Source: Limnanthes douglasii subsp. nivea (lineage: Eukaryota; Streptophyta; Magnoliopsida; Brassicales; Limnanthaceae). Taken from it: a DNA stretch of 64,000 bases. The translations under genes and the position numbers were made by a program. The notes beneath the pieces are model-generated. The model saw only the letters and a program-made list of their open reading frames with translations, was not told the DNA's origin and searched no databases. Positions 46,501 through 57,559 of this stretch are shown piece after piece; position 1 is the first letter of the stretch, and the number at the start of each line of letters is the position of its first letter. The stretch covers positions 320,618,893-320,682,892 of the forward strand of contig JAUPFV010000002.1 of NCBI GenBank assembly GCA_036936605.1, read 5' to 3'.

Positions 46501-47560
46501 AGGCTTTGTATCTCTTAGAGCCATCATGCTTATCTTTCACCCGATACACCCATTTGTTATGAAGTGCCTTTTTACCCATTGGTAACTCAGCTAGGTCCCA
46601 TGTATCATTTGAGATTAAAGACTTCATCTTATTTTTCATGGAAAACTCCCACTTACTAGCAACACTGGTCTGGAAAGCTTCATCATAGCATCCAGGTTTC
46701 CCTCCATCGGTAAGTAACATATAGTTCAAGTATCTCATGTTGGGTACATGGGGTCGGGAAGATCTTCGCAAAACAAGAACTACCTCGGTCGCCTGTAGGG
46801 TATCGGATTGCTGTCGATTGGTCTGTCCAACGGACTCTCCTTGTTGAGGGGTTAATCTGATCGGCTCTATTTCTTGACTATTTTGGACTCTCTCGATATC
46901 TGCAAATACTGATTCATACGAATTTGAGTCATTTGCTTCAGTTTTATGTCTGTCATTGTAAATCAATGTTTTATTGAAGATCACATCTCTGATTCGTATC
47001 ATCTTCTTATTTTCCTCATCCCAAACACGATATGAACATATGCTGTACAACCAAAAGCTATTCGATGTTCTAAGGGAACCGATGGGCCTCGGTTAACCAG
47101 GTAAGCCGATGTGTTGATTGCTTCTGCCCAGATTTGCTTCGGTAAACCAGATTTTATTTGAATGCTTCTGGCTCATTCTGTCAACGTTCTGTTCATATGT
47201 TCGGCAATACCATTGTATTCAGGCGTACCTGGAACGGTTCTCTCCATCCTGATACCATGCTCATTGCAAAAGTTCTTGAATTTGGTGTCCTCATATTCAC
47301 CACCATTATCAGTTCTCAGCTTTTTAATCTTCAGACCTGTCTTAGTCTCAACCATAGATTTCCATCTCCTAAAAACATCAAACACTTCAGATTTATGCTT
47401 CAGAAAATAAACCCATACCCTCCGAGAATGATCATCGATAAAGGTCACAAAATAGTGTTTCCCTCCTATAGATGAAATAGTTGTTGGCCCCCAAACGTCA
47501 GAGTGAACAAGCTCCAACCTTTCTTTTCTTGGGGTTCTACCACTCGTCTGAAAACTGACC
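46499..47560 (-). pseudogene. Integrase and RT start of the Tork-like element
   Basis: The core (47173-47517) shows D in HSDVWGP, D in RTDNGGEY and E in GIAEHMNRTL: the DDE triad is visible, although the usual QQNGVAE is altered to EYNGIAE. The open frame 46499-47050 covers the integrase C-terminal linker and the RT start (WEFSMKNKMKSLISNDTWDL, NKWVYRVKDKHDGS). Confidence 0.87.
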
Positions 47561-47880
47561 TTTTTTTATTTTCCAAGTATGCAATCTTCACACATGTCTA
47601 TATCGACTGACTTTAGACCTGGAAGCTTTCCATTCGAGTACATAATTTTCATACACTTCACACTCATATGGCCAAGCCTCTGGTGCAAAACATTTGGATT
47701 TTCCTTTCCTGCTGCTATTGCAATTGAGTAGCTCGTCTATGCTGTCTTGTAAAGAGTAGCACTCTTCTTTCCGCGAGCAACCATCATGGCCCCCTTTGAA
47801 ATTTTCCAATTGTCACCATGAAAGATCGTATTATAGCCTTGACTAGCCAACCGGGTTTTATTTCTCTTTTTAAATACTTA
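47561..47880 (-). pseudogene. Pre-integrase and protease linker, truncated
   Basis: Minus-strand pieces resemble the linker GYNTIFHGDNWKISKG and, near 47620-47690, an RLGHMSVKCMKIMYSNGKL-type pre-integrase block spread over two frames. Homology is lost upstream of about 47880. Confidence 0.6.
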
Positions 47881-47896
47881 AAAAAAAGTTCGGTTA

Positions 47897-47926
47897 TGCT
47901 AACAGGTGCCATGGCACCGGTTAGCA
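47897..47926. repeat. 30-bp near-perfect palindrome
   Basis: TGCTAACAGGTGCCA followed directly by TGGCACCGGTTAGCA. The two 15-bp arms are reverse complements with a single mismatch, centred on CCATGG. It could form a hairpin or cruciform and stands out in GC content from the AT-rich flanks. Confidence 0.9.
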
Positions 47927-48349
47927 AGCATTTAATAGGAACTTTTTGTTTAATAGTTAGATTTTTTTTTATACTAATAGTAACTATGAGAGAGGCTAAT
48001 TGTTTTTAAAACATCTTTAGCTTTTTTTCTATATTCAGGTTTTAACGTTAAAAATATGATAATTAATAATTCATAAAATAATATATTAATTGGGTTGTCT
48101 TATCATAAGTTTATTTTTAATTAATGTAATATAGCACTACAACCTTGTCTTATTATAATAAAAATAAGTTTTCAAAATATTTTAAAATAACAGTTTTGAA
48201 ATAATTATTGTTTTTCAAACTTTTAACAAAAAATAATTTTTAAATCAACTTCATTTTTTAAATTAAGTATTTTAAAAATTCAGTTAGAGTTTCAGTTTTG
48301 TAGTAAAATAAATTTTTTTAAACCTTTCTGCTATGTAAACAGTTGAAGG
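47927..48349. other. AT-rich spacer, no gene
   Basis: No coding signal. It could be the body of a small transposon whose end is the palindrome, but a second end was not found. Confidence 0.35.
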
Positions 48350-48357
48350 TAATTATT

Positions 48358-49009
48358 AAACGGGAGACTTCCATATAAGTGCCAAAATTTGTTCTAAATC
48401 AACATTTGATACCAAACAAGATGATTATCCAAATTTGGTACCAAACATCTAAAAAAATACTATAATACCCTCTTTATAATATTATCCACTAATAACAAAA
48501 AAAATTCTTTTTTTTTCTCTAGTTCGCATCTTTTGATTTATAATTCCAAAAATAAAAACGAAACCAAAAATGTTTTTATATTTACGTGACAAACGAAACA
48601 AGTGGTCTATTTGATATGTTTCAGAGTATTAATAGAATTAAAACTGCTAATTAACATTTTTAATTTTTTAACAGTTCTAACCTCGTTTTTTATCAGTTTT
48701 AATTTTTTTCTGAAACATATCAAATAGACCACTTGTTTCGTTCGTCTCGTAAATATAAACACAACGGTGATTTCGGTTTTATTTTTTGAATTATAAATCA
48801 AAAGATATGAACTTTAAAAAAAAGAAAAAAAAAACTTATTTTTCTTGTTATTTGTTAGAGAAGGGTAAATTAGATATTTTCAAAATATTTGGTATTAAAA
48901 TGGGTTAATGAACTTTTACTAGGTCATTATAGGAAATAAGCATTTGGAGATGGACTAGAAAAGAATTATAGACTTATTTTGGTATTATAATGGAAATAAT
49001 CCTATAAAT
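48358..49009. mobile_element. Foldback MITE, 652 bp, with long inverted arms
   Basis: Both arms are long and inverted. The left arm (48358-48628) and the reverse complement of the right arm (about 48708-49009) share CATCTTTTGATTTATAATTC, TATATTTACG.GAC.AACG, AACAAGTGGTCTATTTGATA and TGTTTCAG. The outer ends also pair (GGGAGACTTCCATATAAGTGCCAAAAT against GGATTATTTCCATTATAATACCAAAAT), more weakly. The flanks carry TAATTATT at 48350-48357 and 49010-49017, an 8-bp target duplication (9 bp if one mismatch is allowed, as in Mutator-like elements). No transposase is encoded. The superfamily is open between hAT-like and Mutator-like. Confidence 0.82.
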
Positions 49010-49257
49010 TAATTATTTTAAATATATAGGTTTTGTTTGTTTAAAGAAACATTAAATTTATTTTCAAAATATAATTTTAAAAACACTTATTTTACAAACA
49101 AAATCCACTTGCTTAAAAGAATTAATTTAGAATAAAAAATGTAATTGATGAACATTCAATTTTTTTAATTAAAAAATGGTTTAAAAAATGTTAATTTGTT
49201 AAAAAAAAATGAACATATAATAAAAGAAATTTATACTCTCTCGTCATTACGATTACC

Positions 49258-49260
<3 letters not shown>
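49010..49260. other. AT-rich spacer
   Basis: No gene or recognised element. Confidence 0.4.

Positions 49261-49304
<44 letters not shown>
49261..49304. repeat. (TA)22 microsatellite
   Basis: 44 bp of uninterrupted TA. Confidence 0.97.
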
Positions 49305-49308
<4 letters not shown>

Positions 49309-49559
49309 TACAATCGTCTAGAGAGTCATATGATCTCTCAAGTGAGTACAATTCAGGGTAGTAATGTACCTAAAAGAAAAAGACATGTCCAAGAGTGCCT
49401 TGATAAAGGTCTAGAGCACTTACCTCTTTAAAAAACCTTAACCACCCGTTGGGTAAAAACCCGGTCTAAGGAAAAAGAGTACAAGTCTCCAGGCCGGCAC
49501 TAATGGACTATTACATAGAAAATCCAAAAAACTGAGTGTATCAATGAAAAAGGACTCTA

Positions 49560-49870
49560 ACATGTGAGTCGATAATGCGGATATAATCTAAATAAAATCT
49601 TCAAGGTTATAAGAGTGATTCGGATAACGATGGTGTCTTGAGTCACGGTCTCTTCATCAAACACAAGGGGCGCGTCAAATCTAAAAAACAGTGGCTTGGA
49701 AGGCAAGATTGATGGCGCGGGATCGGTAGGATGTTCCTCGATGCTCCTTCCTAATCCATTTGTGTGCACTATCACATTTCTCGAGTAATCCCCAGCCATG
49801 ATCGGATACGACTCCAGATTTCTTTAGTGAACCTGCAGTTATAAATATGATCAAAGAACACAATCATACT
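49560..49870 (-). mobile_element. LINE ORF2 C-terminal fragment (zf-RVT), minus strand
   Basis: The minus strand reads FFDHIYNCRFTKEIWSRIRS then WLGI in one frame (49775-49865), the end of the zf-RVT domain. In a neighbouring frame (49681-49863) it reads HKWIRKEHRGTSYRSRAINL followed by AFQATV, the usual downstream block of plant L1-type ORF2. Only about 100 residues survive, with frameshifts. It is a different subfamily from the copies at 43.5 and 51.6 kb. Confidence 0.65.
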
Positions 49871-51561
49871 GACTAAACCGAAAATAAACCTAGTTATAAG
49901 AGACATGAAAACGATTTAAGATAAACTTCAGTTTTTTTTTTGTTTTTTTTTGTTTTTTTTGGTTTTAACAATTATAATTAATAGCTATTCATGTATATTA
50001 AATATAATTTAGAAACTACTAATATTTGGATTAGAAATAGTTTTAATTCGATGGTACATTCATTATTCTTTTTGACAACTTGAATTATTGCTAACAAAAG
50101 CGTTATAAATAATAAATTGAATTCTAATTTCTCTTTTTGGTTTTAAAATCAAAATTGAACTTTAATTAAAATCTCATTTCACTGAAAAACCCAAAATCCA
50201 AAATCCAAAATAAATCTCCTAAATTTGAAGCTCAAAAATCCTTGTGTGAATTGTGGCGAACATATGCTTATATCAGAGACATGTAACTTGGCGAAATTTT
50301 ATAAATAGGGCCGGTTAATCATGGAATTACCGTCTATGTTTGAGAAAGCCGTAATAATCTGAGTAAATCATATTCTTATAACCAATTTGTTTCATCCGAT
50401 GCGAATTTTCACTCGAATGAGTCAATTTTAGATGAGTTCATCTTTAGACTAATGAGTTCACTTTTAGACTATGCATTAGTGAGTGCCATGTAGGGAAGAG
50501 AAATATAATTTAGTTTCATTGAGCTTTTTTTAGTTAACCGTCTAAATTTCACTATAATGATATCTTTTAAAATCTCATGATAAACCTTAGGTGTGTAGGA
50601 GAGAGAAATAATATTTTTTTGTTTAATATCTTTGATTTTATTTTGTTTTATCTATTAAAATGTTATTTAATTTTATTATGGTACAAAATTTTAAATATTT
50701 TATTTTATTATTTTGATGTTGATAAAATAGATCAAAAGCCTTTCTTTTAGAAATTGAGAAGTAAAGAAAAAAGTCTTCAAATATATTAGAGTGATAAAGT
50801 GGACAAAAATAAGGAAATGCAATAAAAAATAATATTTTTTAGTTTGATCATAGAATAGTTTAAATGTATCTTCTAAATAACAACTTTTATTTTAGCTAAT
50901 TTATTGGGTTTGTTAAGATTTTTTGTCATAAAATAATTGATTTTATTTTTATCTATTTTACAACAATATCTTATATATAACAAATTTTATTTTATTTTTA
51001 TTTATTTTTAAAAATATCCGTGAAATATTATATTTGATTTTGTTATATACTATTTTCAAAATATCTTTCAAAAATAATATATTAAAATTTTATTCTTATT
51101 TTTATAAAAAAAAAAATTATTTTTATATTTAATACCAAATATTAAAAATGAAAAATAAAATAAAATAAAATAGAAAAAAAACCACGTAAATGGCTTTGTT
51201 AAGTCGTTCTGCGTATTTAACAAGAGCACTACCTATTTTTAATTTTTTTTAGTTAGCACGTCCATTGGAGTTAATTCAGGAACGCGCTAACAAACAAGGT
51301 AATTAACATATACTTTAACATGTATGATGTTGATGTCAGTACACCATTGATTAGTGAACAGTACTGTTTGTCTAATTCTAAAAAGACTAGAATTGTCTAA
51401 TTTTAAAAACACAATTTTTTACAAATAATACGGCAACAAAGAATTTTGAAATGGTTAAACCTCGCATCTTCTCCTAACATTTTAATAAACAAAAATATTA
51501 GTATTTCATGCACATTTTAAACTAATTATTTTTATTTTTATTCTAATAACTTTATCATCCT
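49871..51561. other. AT-rich stretch with poly-T and a dispersed repeat
   Basis: 49930-49965 is a T-rich run broken by single Gs. 50880-51250 is the second copy of the AT-rich repeat at 20190-20690. No gene seen. Confidence 0.45.
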
Positions 51562-52789
51562 CGATTTAAAAAGCTGGAATGAGGCGGTCGTTTTTAAGCA
51601 CCTTTGGTCCATAGATAGTAATAAGACCCAATTTATCTGGTGTGATTGGATAAAAACAGAAAAAATTAAAAATAAAAGTTTTTAGGACGTTTCCTTCGGA
51701 TCCTCCGCCTCTTGGATCTGGAGGAAAATTATCCGTCTTCGACCTTTGGCTCGTAATTTATACAGGGTTGCAATTGGAAATGGTCTGAACACATCCTTCT
51801 GGCACGACCTGTGGCTCATCTCCTCGTCGATTGCAGTCTATTATGGCACTAACATCATTTCTGACTCTCGAATGGGAAATAATCTTAAGGTTGCTAACAT
51901 CATAAGCAATGTTGAATGGAACTGGCCTGCAAACTTGAGATTGGCACAAGCTCGTAGTCGGAGTCATCTCGACGAAATCAATAGACTAATTCTCTCTCTC
52001 CCCCAACCAAACTCTTTCTTGATGGATGTTCCATATTGGACTGCGAAAGATGGATGCATCACATTCACAGTCAAGGACACGTACAATGCTATTCGTGTGC
52101 CTGCCCAAATTGTGGGGTGGGCGGGGTTAGTTTGGAATAAATACAACATTCCGAGTCGTTCCTTCTTATCATGGCTTACTATTAAGGGCAAGCTAGTTAC
52201 CAAAGACAACCTCATTAGTTGGGGTTACAATACCCCAACTGATTGCCCTCTCTGCTCCTCTGATTTGGAATCTATATCTCATAGTCTATTTGAATGTAGT
52301 TTCACTCAGAGTATCTGGATTTCTGCAAATAATAAAATTGGGTTCCCATTTCAATCCCTGAGCTGGCAATCTTGGACTCGTGACGCTTCAAGTTGTCAAA
52401 TCTTTAGCCTCCTCGATCTTATACCAAATCTTATCGGATCTTCGATACAGATTTCATGGGACCGAGATTGTCTGGCCAACAACGTAGTTTAACCTTTCCT
52501 AACTTATTATATTATAATTTGTTTCAGGTGATCTTGTTTCTGTACTGGAGTGTGGATTCCAACTGGAAGCTCCCGGAGTAGCTTCATCTCTTTAGCTTGA
52601 TTTTTTTATGCTATGTCATATCTACTGTGCCATATCTCTATTTGGGCATTTAGACACTGTTCTGTCTTATAGTACCTCTGTTGTCTTGTTATTGACTTTT
52701 ATTATAGTTGATGTATTACTACGGGATATGCCCAGGTCTATGTATGAACCCTTTCATTTAATTATTAAATTTCTTGCACTAAAAAAAAA
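51562..52789 (+). mobile_element. LINE (L1-type) 3' end with a long open ORF2 segment
   Basis: A broken start (51562-51745) reads LDLKSWNEAVVFKHLW, then SSASWIWRKIIRLRPLA, with one TAG in place of TGG (about 51684). From 51746 to 52492 there are 248 open codons: IGNGLNTSFWHDLW, LPQPNSFLMDVPYW, then the zf-RVT domain GLVWNKYNIPSRSFLSWLTI and CPLCSSDLESISHSLFECSF with all Cys/His in place. The last part diverges from the 44-kb copy. A 3' tail shared with 44300-44479 (GATATGCCCAGGTCTATGTATGAA) ends in A9 near 52789. ORF2 is the LINE endonuclease/RT. Only its C-terminus is here. Confidence 0.87.
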
Positions 52790-54180
52790 GTTTACATCAA
52801 ACTAATGCAAAATATATAATTTAGTAGTTAAATCTATACAATAGAAACTAATAAAAATATAGAAAATATATATACACAAAAAAAAAAAAAAAAAATAATA
52901 ATAATAAAAAACCCACCGACTGTGCGGGTCTTCCCATACATAACATGCTTTATTTCAAATTATCTAATAATAATAAATAATGTCATAATAATAATAATAA
53001 ACCTAACCTATGTCTTACTACCTTTCTTTCTTTGCTTTCTGCCTAGTATTTTATAGGTGCCATTGCCAACCGAAAAAAATTGACAAAATATATATTAAAA
53101 GTAAAAGTAGGAAATCTACCCGGTTCGAAATCCTAAAGACATTATTTTGTATTAAATCTTGCGAATGTTTTCTTTTGGTCTCTCTAGCCCCTAGATGGTT
53201 CCGTCTCTGGGTCAGAGATTTAGTGGTAAAGAGAAAATTTATTTGTTAGGTGAAAGGTAACGGGTGACATTTTCTTTTATCAGTTTATTGATATGCGAAA
53301 CAAAAAAAATTTAACAGATTATTATAAATATACTACTGTTCTTCGACATTATTACGTGTAGAAGAAAATATCTTATATTATGTTTATTTTATTATTAGAT
53401 CCAATAAAATGTTTATCATATTCCATCAATTAAAGTCTAATAAATACTCAACCATTTATCTTTATTACAAAACACTCTAATCCTGCAAAGAAATTACGGA
53501 TTGCGTAATGTTTCCAAGCTTTTATCTTTTATCTCATTATGTCAAAGATTTTAGTTTTCTCTAAAATCTCTGAAGTGTTTTCTCGCGCGCACACGAATAA
53601 ATCCATTCAACTCTCACTATTTGTAGAAGATAAATAATGTCCCACAATAGGCCTGACATCAAATGACATTCCAACATATAAGGACAATATTAACATTAAT
53701 AGTCCGATAAGGGGTGGAGTTGCCACAATGTACCATTTATCCCATGTAGCATATCAATTGATGTGCATATATTTAATATATTTTAGAAATTTTAAAGATT
53801 TCAATACATTGAATTACATATGCTCGCCACCTATACGAATAATTAGTTTTCCAAGTTCAACATATATCACATTTCTACCTATAGCTAGAAATATATCCAT
53901 AAATTACGGGTAATAGTCTACCTTCTTTTATATAAAAAAAAAAACAAAATATATATGTAAGAAAACAAAAATTTACAACTTTGATGAATACATCTATATT
54001 GTTATTTTCGGATAATCGAAGGATCAATCAACTAATTGTAAAGCATTAAAGTTAATTCGTCTAAGTCCTAGTCTATGCTAGGTATGTATTCATATTAGAT
54101 TTATACCAGCACCTAAATGACAGACACATTTTCTAGTAGTTTAAATAACCAATTTTACAAAGAATAATAAAAATACCTAG
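52790..54180. other. AT-rich intergenic stretch, no gene supported
   Basis: A-rich and (AAT)n tracts at 52878-52910 and 52985-53002. Short open frames (53010-53249, 53728-53913) carry no motif. Confidence 0.45.
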
Positions 54181-54189
54181 ATCTTGTAG

Positions 54190-55440
54190 CTTTGAACGAA
54201 ATTTATTCTTTATCAGATCACTGCATTTTTCGGTGAGCATCACCATATAAATTTATCCTAAATGAATTTCGGATTTAAATATCCAATAATGAGTTCGAGT
54301 ATAAAGTTGCAATTACAGGACTTCGGTTGCCAAATATCTGTACAATTAGGAGATTACAACTCATCACCAACTCTCGGTTAGTTGCTGACCAGAGACATTG
54401 GGATAGTGGAAGCCAAATACTCGGTTAGTTGCTGACCAGAGACATTGGGATAGTGGAAGCCAAATACGAGAATATTATTCAATACTTGAAAGATTTACAA
54501 TCATTAATTAATGTGTTTGAGCGGGTGAAATTTTAATAAGTCTCAAGAGTTGAGAATTCAGCAACTAACACACATATATTTGGTATGTACATTATCGGCC
54601 CCAGCAATAATCCTTTAATAAAATTCATATATTATATTACCAAACCATTTCAGATTGATATTCACGTCCACAAGGAAAAGAAAACAAATATTCGAGAACA
54701 CTAATCAAGAAGTACATGACATAAGGAATATTTCCCGACGATAAAAAGGAAAAACAAAAAATAAAAATGAAGTTAACAAGATCCATTTTGGACTTTTGAT
54801 ACACTATACAAAAGAGGGCTAATTAAGCCATTACTCTGATACTTAGATATATATCAAGCAACTTTCGATGTCGCAGAACTACATGATGGAAAATGAAGCG
54901 CTCATTATGAACGTAAGGCACTCTACCAAATAATCCTCATACAAAGTTATTATTAGCCAACAATAATGATAGACGGAAATAAAAAAAAGTTAAGCAGTGG
55001 CTATCAATTTGAAAAGTCCATACAAGTCATGACAACAGTGCTTGAGATAATAATTAAAACAACCCCTTCTATAAATAAGGTTTGAATATTGTAAGACCTC
55101 TACCAATAACTTTACAAAGAAAAAGGTTTATATTGGTTCCCGTACATTAATTCTCAAAGTGGTTGGAAGCACGACCGCTAATGAATATCATGGAGAGTGA
55201 GTTTATAACTTTATAAAAAATAAATATATGTTATAGGTTTGGAATCCCAAACTTATCACTATGGATATCGGAACTCAGTTCCATCCCAAGTGGCACGCGG
55301 TTCACTTGATTGTGGTATTATGGTATGAGCTTATTGCATGGTCTTTACAACCAAAGAAATTGAGCCTAAATCCGAAGAAGAAAATGCAAAGATTTATTAT
55401 ATTAATATTTCATACATTTCTAAATGACAAATTGCGTGTA
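54190..55440 (+). pseudogene. Tat pol fragment: second RNase H to integrase
   Basis: Begins with a second-RNase H block near 54265-54330 (SNNEFEYKVAITGLRL) and continues with the same spacer and integrase order as 5560-6640 and 61230-62280, including KKKVYIGSRTLILKVVGSTT-like sequence near 55110-55180 (integrase region read in a shifted frame). Strongly decayed. Carries a 47-bp tandem duplication not seen in the sister copies. Confidence 0.7.
54374..54467 (+). repeat. Perfect 47-bp tandem duplication
   Basis: 54374-54420 and 54421-54467 are identical, starting TCGGTTAGTTGCTGACCAGA. Perfect identity inside an old element points to a recent event, or to an assembly artefact. Confidence 0.95.
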
Positions 55441-56189
55441 AAGTAATTGCAGTTAAATTTGCATAATCTTCATATACATTGTTATAACCATTTTATTTAA
55501 TTTTTTCCAACTCTTGTAATGTCAATCAAATGGTTGATGTCTTACTTTTATGTCATAATGTTATAAGTAGATTGATTCAAAGTATTAGTTTAATGTTCAA
55601 ATGATTTGTTTAATAATATTTATAGAGACAATCGTCAAAACTTATATAGTAAAAAAATAGGTTCATATATTTTTGTCCCCTATCTAAAAAGAAACCTTAT
55701 ATTAATTATGTTAGAATAACAATAATAATACAATTACTGATATAATGAGTAACAATAATAATAATAATAATAATATTTCTAATTATAAAAAAAATCATCA
55801 ACAAATGATAATCAAATTCAATATCAAATACAATATGCAAACTCAATAAAACTTAATATTGTTTAATGATTTTTAATTATATGTTTGCCTACATAAAAAC
55901 TTAAGCATTTGTAGGTGTACACGACCATATATTATGACCACATCTTTTGCATGCATTTAAGCATCCTTACAGAACAGGAGGTTATACCATATGAGAATTA
56001 TTTTCATCTTTGGCTTATGACGTTGGCTTTTCAAAACAAGAGGTTATACCATATGAGATGAACCAAAAACTGAAAATTAAACAAACAAATTAAAATGGTG
56101 TATCGACTATGAGTAACATTCTTGATACACACTATAATGGAAATATTTTATAATAAAATCAACTGGTCCTTTTTTGGTTTTGAAGATAA
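55441..56189. other. AT-rich spacer with (AAT)n microsatellite
   Basis: (AAT)n at about 55752-55775. A short direct repeat of AGGTTATACCATATGAGA occurs near 55979 and 56040. No gene. Confidence 0.5.
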
Positions 56190-56530
56190 CATACAAGACA
56201 TGAGAACATGGAAAACAATTAGATTGTCTTTTACCACATGAGCAAGTATAATCTACCAAATTTACGACCATAGTTTAATCTGAAAAAACTTCATAAACCT
56301 TGAGAGATTATGATTGAAATTGTCACATACAAAATCAATATTTATCCTTCCATACTTTGTTATAAGTTGGAAGCTCATTAAAAAAATTTGGTATGCTACT
56401 TCACCAAAAAATAGAAAAATGGGTTGGTCTTCCGGTCATAAACCTTAACAAGAGTAAAGAGTTCATTTATACTGAAATGTTCAAAAACACATCTTGATAA
56501 AATTATAGCCGAAAACAAATCACTTTATGA
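56190..56530 (+). repeat. Chimeric fragment: Athila-like gag start joined to Tat 3' region
   Basis: 56190-56335 matches 40965-41095 (AGAACATGGAAA.CAAT.AGATTGT). 56340-56530 matches 10845-11060 and 31440-31680 (AAAAATGGGTTGGTCTT, AACCTTAACAAGAGTAA). The two halves come from parts that lie well over 1 kb apart in the larger copies. Confidence 0.68.
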
Positions 56531-57490
56531 ATTAGAAACAAGCACCACTGGATAAACTGTTTTTACAACGACTCCGCTTTTCCAGTTGCCAATGTGTTGT
56601 ACATATAAACATATTTATTTATAACATAGTATGTTTTGACACATTTATTGAAAAACGGATCAGTTTTCAAAATGGAATTGCGACGTACTCTTTGACTGAA
56701 CAACCTTTTCGGTGAAAACGGATTTGCAACAATATGATTATATAAGTTTTTTTTTAATTTTTTAATCAATTGATCAAAATCAATTTATATTACCGCTTTT
56801 TTTTTTCTCCAAATATTTACCAAATTATTATACCCAATTAAATCGACCCTATTTATCACTCAAACGTTATACATTGACAGAAATCAATTTTTTTCCCAAT
56901 TTCCACGCCAACCATACTGCTGCAAATGCAGCTTCCTCCGCACAATAAGGTGGTATATTCGAGATCGAAACTCTTAAGAGAATATGATTTTAAGAAAAAT
57001 TTAATTGATAATACTATATATATAATCTGGTTTATATTTAATAATCATATACCCATTCATTATTTATTTTAATTATATATTATGGGTTTAATTTTCTCAA
57101 TTTATTGTCTTCAAAAAGTTAAAATATGATTTTAGAAACAAACAAATAAACATAAAGATAGTATTTAAATAAAAAAAAAAAATAAAATTAAAAGAATTAA
57201 AGTTATTGATTAAGGTTGGATACGTAGGTCTTTAAATATTTATCACTGGTTTAAGATATTTGTACCCTTATAAATTATGTCATCAATTTTTAGAATCACT
57301 CTTGAATTATTGCAATATTATGGAAAAGAAAACATTAAGCTTATATATTTGTTTAGGTTAAATCTTATATGTTATCTAAGTAAATATCGCGACATTTATT
57401 TAAAAATTCAAGAGAACGAAAAGAGTTCATGTGTTTGGAAACTTGAAATTTAATATATCATCTTGGTTTCGGATAAAGTTTAATATCATG
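56531..57490. other. Region left of the right-hand Tat element, probable 5' LTR
   Basis: AT-rich with no coding signal. Because a PBS-like site lies at 57498, at least the part just left of it should be the element's 5' LTR. Its left border and TG start are not identifiable, and the 3' LTR lies outside the window. Confidence 0.35.
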
Positions 57491-57496
57491 ACAACA

Positions 57497-57518
57497 ATTG
57501 GTGTCATCGGCGGGAACA
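57497..57518 (+). other. PBS-like leader of the Tat element
   Basis: ATTGGTGTCATCGGCGGGAA follows ...GACAACA. It resembles the ATTGGCGCCGTCTGTGGGAA leader common after 5' LTRs of Tat/Ogre-group elements. Confidence 0.6.
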
Positions 57519-57559
57519 ATATATTTTCTTCCGAAGTAACCAAAGCAAAAAAGAAAAAT

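Larger units (their letters stand above)
44690..47880 (-). mobile_element. 5'-truncated Ty1/copia element, Tork/TNT1-like
   Basis: Minus-strand order from high to low coordinates: protease-integrase linker, pre-integrase, integrase, RT, RNase H, PPT-like tract, LTR. The wording of the integrase (MELVHSDVWGPTTISSIGG, KLRTDNGGEYEDTKF, GTPEYNGIAEHMNRTL) is of the Tork/TNT1 type. gag, most of the protease and the 5' LTR are absent. Homology stops near 47880, next to a 30-bp palindrome. Coding is better preserved than in the gypsy remnants, so this copy is probably younger. Confidence 0.85.

Noticed and set aside
49557..49799. 80-residue minus-strand ORF as an independent gene
   Set aside because: It is the shifted-frame reading of a LINE zf-RVT remnant. 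The true signal is split over two frames.
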